Of a DNA stretch of 64,000 nt, positions 59,678-64,000 are shown in pieces (the first letter of the stretch is position 1; every line of letters begins with the position of its first letter). A program made the position numbers and the translations under genes. The notes beneath the pieces are model-generated. The model did no database searches and was not told the origin of the DNA. It saw only the letters and a list, made by a program, of their open reading frames with translations. The DNA lies in assembly GCF_012027645.1 (NCBI RefSeq), contig NZ_SNUU01000001.1, positions 1,798,001 through 1,862,000 on the forward strand, given 5' to 3'. This stretch comes from Thermococcus sp. 18S1. GTDB taxonomy: Archaea; Methanobacteriota_B; Thermococci; Thermococcales; Thermococcaceae.

Positions 59678-60775
59678 ATGGGAAGTAAACAGGGGCTGAA
59701 ATTCTTCGAAAAATACCTTTCTCTGTGGGTCATTTTGTGCATATTGCTCGGCATAGCGATTGGAAAGTTCCTCCCCGGACTTCCAGAGATCCTTTCAAAG
59801 TTCACAATCGCCAACGTCAACATACCGATAGCCATTCTGATATGGGCCATGATATATCCGATGATGGTCAAGGTGGACTTCTCTGCGGTAAGAAAGGTGC
59901 ATAAGGGACAGATGCTTAAAGGACTCATCGTTACCTGGACGACCAACTGGTTGATAAAGCCATTCAGCATGTTCCTTATAAGCTCGTTCTTTATCGGAGT
60001 GCTGTTCTCATCGAAATTCGGTCTTATCGAGCCTGCCCTGGCGAAGGAATACATTGCCGGAGCAATCCTTCTCGGGGCAGCCCCATGCACAGCAATGGTC
60101 TTTGTGTGGAGCTACCTCGCGGACGGAGACCCTCTTTACACGCTCGTACAGGTGGCAACGAACGACATTATAATTCTCTTTGCGTTCGCTCCAATAGTGG
60201 GCTTTCTCATGGGCCTGAACAGGGTCCCCGTACCCTACGATACGCTCATCCTCTCGGTGGTGCTCTTTGTGGTCGTGCCCCTTACCGCAGGTTACATCTC
60301 AAGAAAGCACATTCTTAGAACAAAAGGTCCTGAGTGGTTTGAGAGTAATTTCCTTCCCAAGCTCGGTACCGTCTCAATACTGGGCCTCCTGCTAACGCTG
60401 ATACTTTTATTCTCCTTCCAGGGCAGCATAATCCTTGAAAACCCCATCCACATAGCCCTTATAGCAGTCCCGCTGACGATCCAGACTTACCTCATCTTCG
60501 CCATTGCCTACGGGTGGTCGTGGTTCTGGAAACTCCCCCACAAAGTGGCCGCTCCGGCATCGTTTATAGGGGCAAGCAACTTTTTCGAGCTGGCGGTGGC
60601 GGTTGCGATAGCCCTCTTTGGTCTTGAGAGCGGTGCGGCGCTGGCCACCGTTGTTGGAGTCCTCGAAGAGGTACCCATAATGCTGAGCCTTGTCTGGATT
60701 GCCAACAGGACAAGACATCTCTTTAAGGCGGAGCTGGAGATGGAAAGCTCCATGCCGATTCCCACAGACGAGTGA
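59678..60775 (+). CDS. acr3: Arsenite efflux transporter, ACR3 family
   Basis: About 365 residues, ten membrane helices. Family motifs: AILIWAMIYPMMVKVDF, AGAILLGAAPCTAMVFVWSYLADGDPLYTLVQVATND with the essential Cys, and FIGASNFFELAVAVAIALFGLESGAALATVVGVLEEVPIML with the conserved Glu. Exports arsenite or antimonite. ATG 59678 fits the TATA box and GGGGAG site; the upstream in-frame ATG 59645 would lie within the promoter. No arsenate reductase adjacent. Confidence 0.93.
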   Translation: MGSKQGLKFFEKYLSLWVILCILLGIAIGKFLPGLPEILSKFTIANVNIPIAILIWAMIYPMMVKVDFSAVRKVHKGQMLKGLIVTWTTNWLIKPFSMFLISSFFIGVLFSSKFGLIEPALAKEYIAGAILLGAAPCTAMVFVWSYLADGDPLYTLVQVATNDIIILFAFAPIVGFLMGLNRVPVPYDTLILSVVLFVVVPLTAGYISRKHILRTKGPEWFESNFLPKLGTVSILGLLLTLILLFSFQGSIILENPIHIALIAVPLTIQTYLIFAIAYGWSWFWKLPHKVAAPASFIGASNFFELAVAVAIALFGLESGAALATVVGVLEEVPIMLSLVWIANRTRHLFKAELEMESSMPIPTDE

Positions 60776-60795
60776 TGATTAATATAGGAAAAAAG

Positions 60796-61398
60796 TCAGA
60801 GAAGCGCCTTCATTGTCTCGTAGCCCAGCTCAAAGGCCCTGATGTTAGCCTCGACGGCTTTCTCCGGCACGCTGACCCTAACAGCTTCGAGCATCGTTTC
60901 CCTGTCTATCGGGAACTCGGGAAGGGCGCTGAGGGCACCGACGAGAACAACGTTCTGCGCCAGGGCAGTGCCGGCTTCTTCGGCGAGCTTGAGGGCGTCT
61001 ATCTCATAGAGCTTTGCTCCGGATTCCCTTATCTTGCCGATTATCTCGTCGTAGGTGACGTACTCCTTGACCCTGCCCTTCACAAAGCCCTCCGTCTCGT
61101 AGGGGTGGTGGATGAGGCGCGTGTTCGTTATGACAGTTCCCCCGGGTTTGAGGAAGTAGATGTACCTCAGGGCCTCCATGGGCTCAAGGGCCAAAATCAC
61201 GTCGGCCTCACCGTAGGGTATGAGCGGTGAGAGACCCTCACCTATGCGCTGGTGGACTATCACCGAACCGCTCCTCTGGGAGAGCCCGTGTAGTTCGCCG
61301 CTGACGACGTGGATTCCCTTGCGCGCGCAGGCTTCTCCGACCACGTTGGACATCAGCACTATTCCCTGTCCCCCGACACCGCAGTAGATGACGTTCAT
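60796..61398 (-). CDS. iorB: Indolepyruvate ferredoxin oxidoreductase, beta subunit
   Basis: About 200 residues. CGVGGQGIVLMSNVVGEA at the N-terminus and SGELHGLSQRSGSVIVHQRIG are diagnostic. Works with IorA in oxidising aryl-pyruvates (from aromatic amino acids) to aryl-acetyl-CoA and reducing ferredoxin. Its ATG overlaps the iorA stop (ATGA), so the pair is translated together. Confidence 0.96.
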   Translation of the reverse strand: MNVIYCGVGGQGIVLMSNVVGEACARKGIHVVSGELHGLSQRSGSVIVHQRIGEGLSPLIPYGEADVILALEPMEALRYIYFLKPGGTVITNTRLIHHPYETEGFVKGRVKEYVTYDEIIGKIRESGAKLYEIDALKLAEEAGTALAQNVVLVGALSALPEFPIDRETMLEAVRVSVPEKAVEANIRAFELGYETMKALL

Positions 61399-63395
61399 TC
61401 TCCTCCCCTCCCGATGAGCTTTTCCAGCTCGCGGTAGTCTTCAACCGTCACGTACGGCTTGTCCTCGCCGCCGTAGAGAACGGCCGTCGAGTGGATTGCG
61501 TTGTGCGGACATAGCTGGGCGCAGACGCCGCAGCCGACGCAGACCTCCGCGAGTATCTTGGCCTTCTTATCATTCTCGTCTATGACTATCGCGGGGCAGC
61601 CGAAGTCGCGGATGCAGTTGTAGGCCCTCTCACAGGCATCTTTGTCCACGAAGTAGGGAACTATCTTCCCTCCGGCACGGCGGTATTCGCGGAAGTGGTA
61701 GAGCGCACACTCCCCGCGGGATATTATCACGGAAAAGCCGTCGTACTTGAGGGCCTCCCGGAACTTGCCGATGTTCTTCCTCGCCTGGAAGGAGTTGACA
61801 ACGACTATCTTCTCTACGCCGAGCCCCCTCAGAACGGCCTCTATGTCGAGCCTCTTCTCGTACGGGTTCACCTTTTTCGGACTGCCGGGGTGCGCCTGCT
61901 GGCCGGTCATGGCCGTTACCGCGTTGTCGAGGATTATCAGCGTCATCTTGGAGTTGTTGCGTATGGCGTTGACTATCCCCGGCAGGGCCGCATGGAAGAA
62001 GGTTGAATCGCCGACAACGGCGACGACCCTTTCCTCGGCCGAATGCTGGACGCCGTGGGCTATGCCGAGGGAAGCCCCCATGGCCAGGAGGGAGTCCGTC
62101 CAGCCGATGTGCTCCAGAGCCAGCATGGAGTAGCAGCCGATGTCGTTGGCTAGGTAGTAGTTCTCTATCCTGCCCATCGCCCTCCTCAGCGTCCAGAAGG
62201 TGGCCCTGTGGGGACAGCCGGCGCAGAAGGTCGGCATCCTAGGCGGGGCGAACTTGGCGAGCTCCCACATCTTCTTAAAGTGCCCCTCGTAATCGAATGG
62301 GAGCTCCTTCCCAAGCACTTCTGCCAGAACCTTTATGACTATCGGCACGTTGTACTCCAGCATCTCAAGGAAATGGCCGCTCTTCTTGCCGATGATCTCA
62401 AGCTCCGGGTTCCTGTCCTTGGCGATTTCCCTCACGAAGCCCTCGATGTAGGGCGAGAGCTCCTCGACGACGATGACCTTCTCAAGCCCCTCTATGAAGT
62501 CGCCGATGAGACCCTCGGGCATGGGATTCAGGACGCCGAGCTTGAGGATGTATGCTTCTCCACCGAGCTTCCCAAGGCTCTCAAGAACGTAGGAGTACGG
62601 AACGCCGGAGGTTATGATGCCGATCCCCTTCGCTTCTCCGGCCTCAACCTTCCTGAGCTCTTTTCCATCGAAGAACTCGACGCGGTTTATGGCCAAGAGC
62701 TCGGGGTCGTCCTTCATCCTTGCCATCTTCTCAAGCAGCTCCGCCTTGAACTTTCTGGCGAGGGAACCCACGGTCGCGTAGCCCCTCCTGTTCTCCTTCC
62801 AGGAAAGCTTTTCGAAGGGCTTCCTCTCAAGTTTTCCGACCTCCACCAGGCCGCTCTGGTGGTTCACCCTCGTCGTGGTTCGGACGAGAACCGGGCTTCC
62901 GTACCTCTCGCTTATCTCGAAGGCTTTCTTGACGAGCTCGTAGGCTTCCTGAGGATTTGCCGGCTCAAGCATGGGCAGGTAAGCGGTGTAGCCGAACCAC
63001 CTGCCGTCCTGCTCCGACTGGGAGGAGTGCGCGTAGGGGTCGTCCGCTATGACGATCACCAGGCCAGCTTTCACGCCGGTGTACGCGAGCGAGTAGAGCG
63101 TATCTGATGCAACGTTTCCGCCAACGCTCTTCATGGAGGTGAAGCCCCTCAGACCGACGAAGGCAGCACCCGCGACGGTCTCCAGGGCAACCTTTTCGTT
63201 CGCAGCGATCTCCACCACGATGTCGTCGCGGTAGCGGGACACCCTGTCAAACGTGTCCAGAATCTCCGTCTGGGGGGAGCCAGGGTAGAAGGCCGTCACC
63301 TTCACATCGGCCTCCAGCGCGGCCCTGACTATCGCTTCATTCGTCAGCATGTACCCCATGTGGGGTTCCTCTTTCAGAACTTCCTTCAGGGACAT
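61395..63395 (-). CDS. iorA: Indolepyruvate ferredoxin oxidoreductase, alpha subunit
   Basis: About 666 residues. YPGSPQTEILDTFDRV, TPP-binding GDSTFFHAALPGIVNAIRNNSKMTLIILDNAVTAMTGQQAHPGS, and a C-terminal ferredoxin domain (CVGCGVCAQLCPHNAI plus CERAYNCIRDFGC) identify the thiamine/iron-sulfur subunit. Supports peptide fermentation, a typical Thermococcales lifestyle. ATG 63395 is chosen with GGTGTTGTT upstream; the frame open to 63491 covers the promoter. Confidence 0.97.
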   Translation of the reverse strand: MSLKEVLKEEPHMGYMLTNEAIVRAALEADVKVTAFYPGSPQTEILDTFDRVSRYRDDIVVEIAANEKVALETVAGAAFVGLRGFTSMKSVGGNVASDTLYSLAYTGVKAGLVIVIADDPYAHSSQSEQDGRWFGYTAYLPMLEPANPQEAYELVKKAFEISERYGSPVLVRTTTRVNHQSGLVEVGKLERKPFEKLSWKENRRGYATVGSLARKFKAELLEKMARMKDDPELLAINRVEFFDGKELRKVEAGEAKGIGIITSGVPYSYVLESLGKLGGEAYILKLGVLNPMPEGLIGDFIEGLEKVIVVEELSPYIEGFVREIAKDRNPELEIIGKKSGHFLEMLEYNVPIVIKVLAEVLGKELPFDYEGHFKKMWELAKFAPPRMPTFCAGCPHRATFWTLRRAMGRIENYYLANDIGCYSMLALEHIGWTDSLLAMGASLGIAHGVQHSAEERVVAVVGDSTFFHAALPGIVNAIRNNSKMTLIILDNAVTAMTGQQAHPGSPKKVNPYEKRLDIEAVLRGLGVEKIVVVNSFQARKNIGKFREALKYDGFSVIISRGECALYHFREYRRAGGKIVPYFVDKDACERAYNCIRDFGCPAIVIDENDKKAKILAEVCVGCGVCAQLCPHNAIHSTAVLYGGEDKPYVTVEDYRELEKLIGRGGE

Positions 63396-63498
63396 AACAA
63401 CACCGTAGGGTTTTGGAAGCGAACCTATATAGCATTTTTCTGAACAGAAAACGGCAGTGTTAAACAATCCTGGGATGAAAAATGAAAGCATTAAATGG

Positions 63499-64000
63499 TC
63501 AGAGCAGCCCCTCTATGAGCTCCCCGACGTTCCCCCTGGCCTTGCCGCGGAGCCTTTCGAGGTGACTGCTGAGAGCTTCCCCAATGCCGTGGACGAAGAG
63601 GCTCATCGCCTCGTCACTGTCAAGGCCCCTCGACCTGAGGTAGAAGAGGGCATCCTCGTCGAACTGCCTCACCGCCGAGGAGTGGAAGGCAGACTCGATT
63701 TCTCCCGTATCGACCTCAAGCATCGGCACGCTGACGCCGAGTGAACCCTCGTCCATTATGGTTATCTGTGACACGACACCGCTCGACGAGTTCCTGGCGC
63801 TCTCGAAGACCTTGGCAACTCCCCTGTGAACCGTCCAGCCGTTCTCGTAGGAGAACCCGTGAACCCTCGTCTCGCTCACCGTTTTTTCTCCGTACTGGAG
63901 GACGTTGGTGAGGTAGTCCACGGCTCTTCCGATGGCTATCGGCATGCCCCTGAGTATCAGCTGGCTCCCTTTACCCTCAAGGGAGTAGTCCTCACGGTGG
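63499..64000 (-). CDS. SufB/SufD family Fe-S assembly protein (5' end beyond window)
   Basis: The reverse strand is open from the window edge to the stop at 63499, about 166 residues of the C-terminal half of a roughly 430-residue protein. IESAFHSSAVRQFDEDALFYLRSRGLDSDEAMSLFVHGIGEAL is the family's C-terminal signature, following beta-helix repeats (ITIMDEGSLGVSVPMLEVDTGEI). Scaffold part of the SUF iron-sulfur cluster system. Whether it is SufB or SufD cannot be decided from this portion. Confidence 0.93.
   Translation of the reverse strand, partial: HREDYSLEGKGSQLILRGMPIAIGRAVDYLTNVLQYGEKTVSETRVHGFSYENGWTVHRGVAKVFESARNSSSGVVSQITIMDEGSLGVSVPMLEVDTGEIESAFHSSAVRQFDEDALFYLRSRGLDSDEAMSLFVHGIGEALSSHLERLRGKARGNVGELIEGLL

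Overview
The window looks like a chromosome segment of a hyperthermophilic archaeon of the order Thermococcales, most likely the genus Thermococcus. Gene content supports this: archaemetzincin, transcription factor S, PCNA next to a GINS51-type subunit, fused CoaBC, TldD/TldE, IorA/IorB, an archaeal AAA ATPase, Lrp/AsnC regulators with cysteine-rich C-termini, and archaeal-type serine hydroxymethyltransferase. The signals agree: TATA boxes about 25 bases before the inferred transcript start, GGTG-type ribosome binding sites, oligo-T ends and tight operons with ATGA or GTGA overlaps. I see no tRNA, rRNA, CRISPR array or insertion sequence. The assignment to genus is inference.

Layout. 1-2.2 kb: pyruvate kinase (cut by the left edge) and archaemetzincin. 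2.3-4.7 kb: a well-formed fluoride (crcB-type) riboswitch ahead of four genes of unknown function: an alpha/alpha-toroid protein, a protein with two CxxC/CxxH modules, a coiled-coil protein and a ribbon-helix-helix protein. Facing them are a CPA-type antiporter with an altered active motif and then the fluoride channel gene crcB with a DUF190 gene. 6.9-16 kb: housekeeping genes (coaBC, mscS-type channel, racemase, mazG-type, AAA ATPase, tldD/tldE, MFS transporter). 16-20.5 kb: a five-gene ABC exporter operon with membrane-anchored surface proteins; its first gene seems to start at ATT. 20.5-26.9 kb: PAP2 phosphatase, HAD, sirtuin, amino-acid permease, glyA. 27-28.4 kb: three tandem Ig-like paralogues, the third frameshifted. 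28.4-32.2 kb: transcription/replication genes (tfs, pcn, gins51) running into a molybdopterin oxidoreductase. 32.4-36.8 kb: peroxiredoxin, an ABC exporter, an HTH regulator and a nitroreductase.

36.8-56.3 kb is a metal and redox homeostasis region. It holds three heavy-metal P-type ATPases (two-HMA CopA, His-rich CPH-type CopB, and a Zn/Cd type with its SmtB/ArsR repressor), the TRASH-domain regulator CopR, an HMA chaperone with a YHS protein, two DUF302 proteins, small Met/His-rich or SHOCT membrane proteins, an FTR1-type permease, an AhpC-type peroxiredoxin, an FMN reductase and a cysteine-tailed Lrp regulator. A Hanks-type protein kinase lies in the middle. Several promoters carry recognisable operators: a shared 29-base element at three small-protein or chaperone promoters, an SmtB-type palindrome, DtxR-like TTAG-N6-CTAA boxes and an Lrp-side palindrome.

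56.3-64 kb: a small membrane protein followed by a membrane protein fused to cytochrome b5, a large lipoprotein, a DUF998 protein, an Acr3-type arsenite exporter with its own operator, the indolepyruvate oxidoreductase genes iorA/iorB, and the C-terminal part of a SufB/SufD protein cut by the right edge. The best candidates for undescribed biology are the fluoride-riboswitch operon at 2.3-4.7 kb and the shared promoter element of the metal region.
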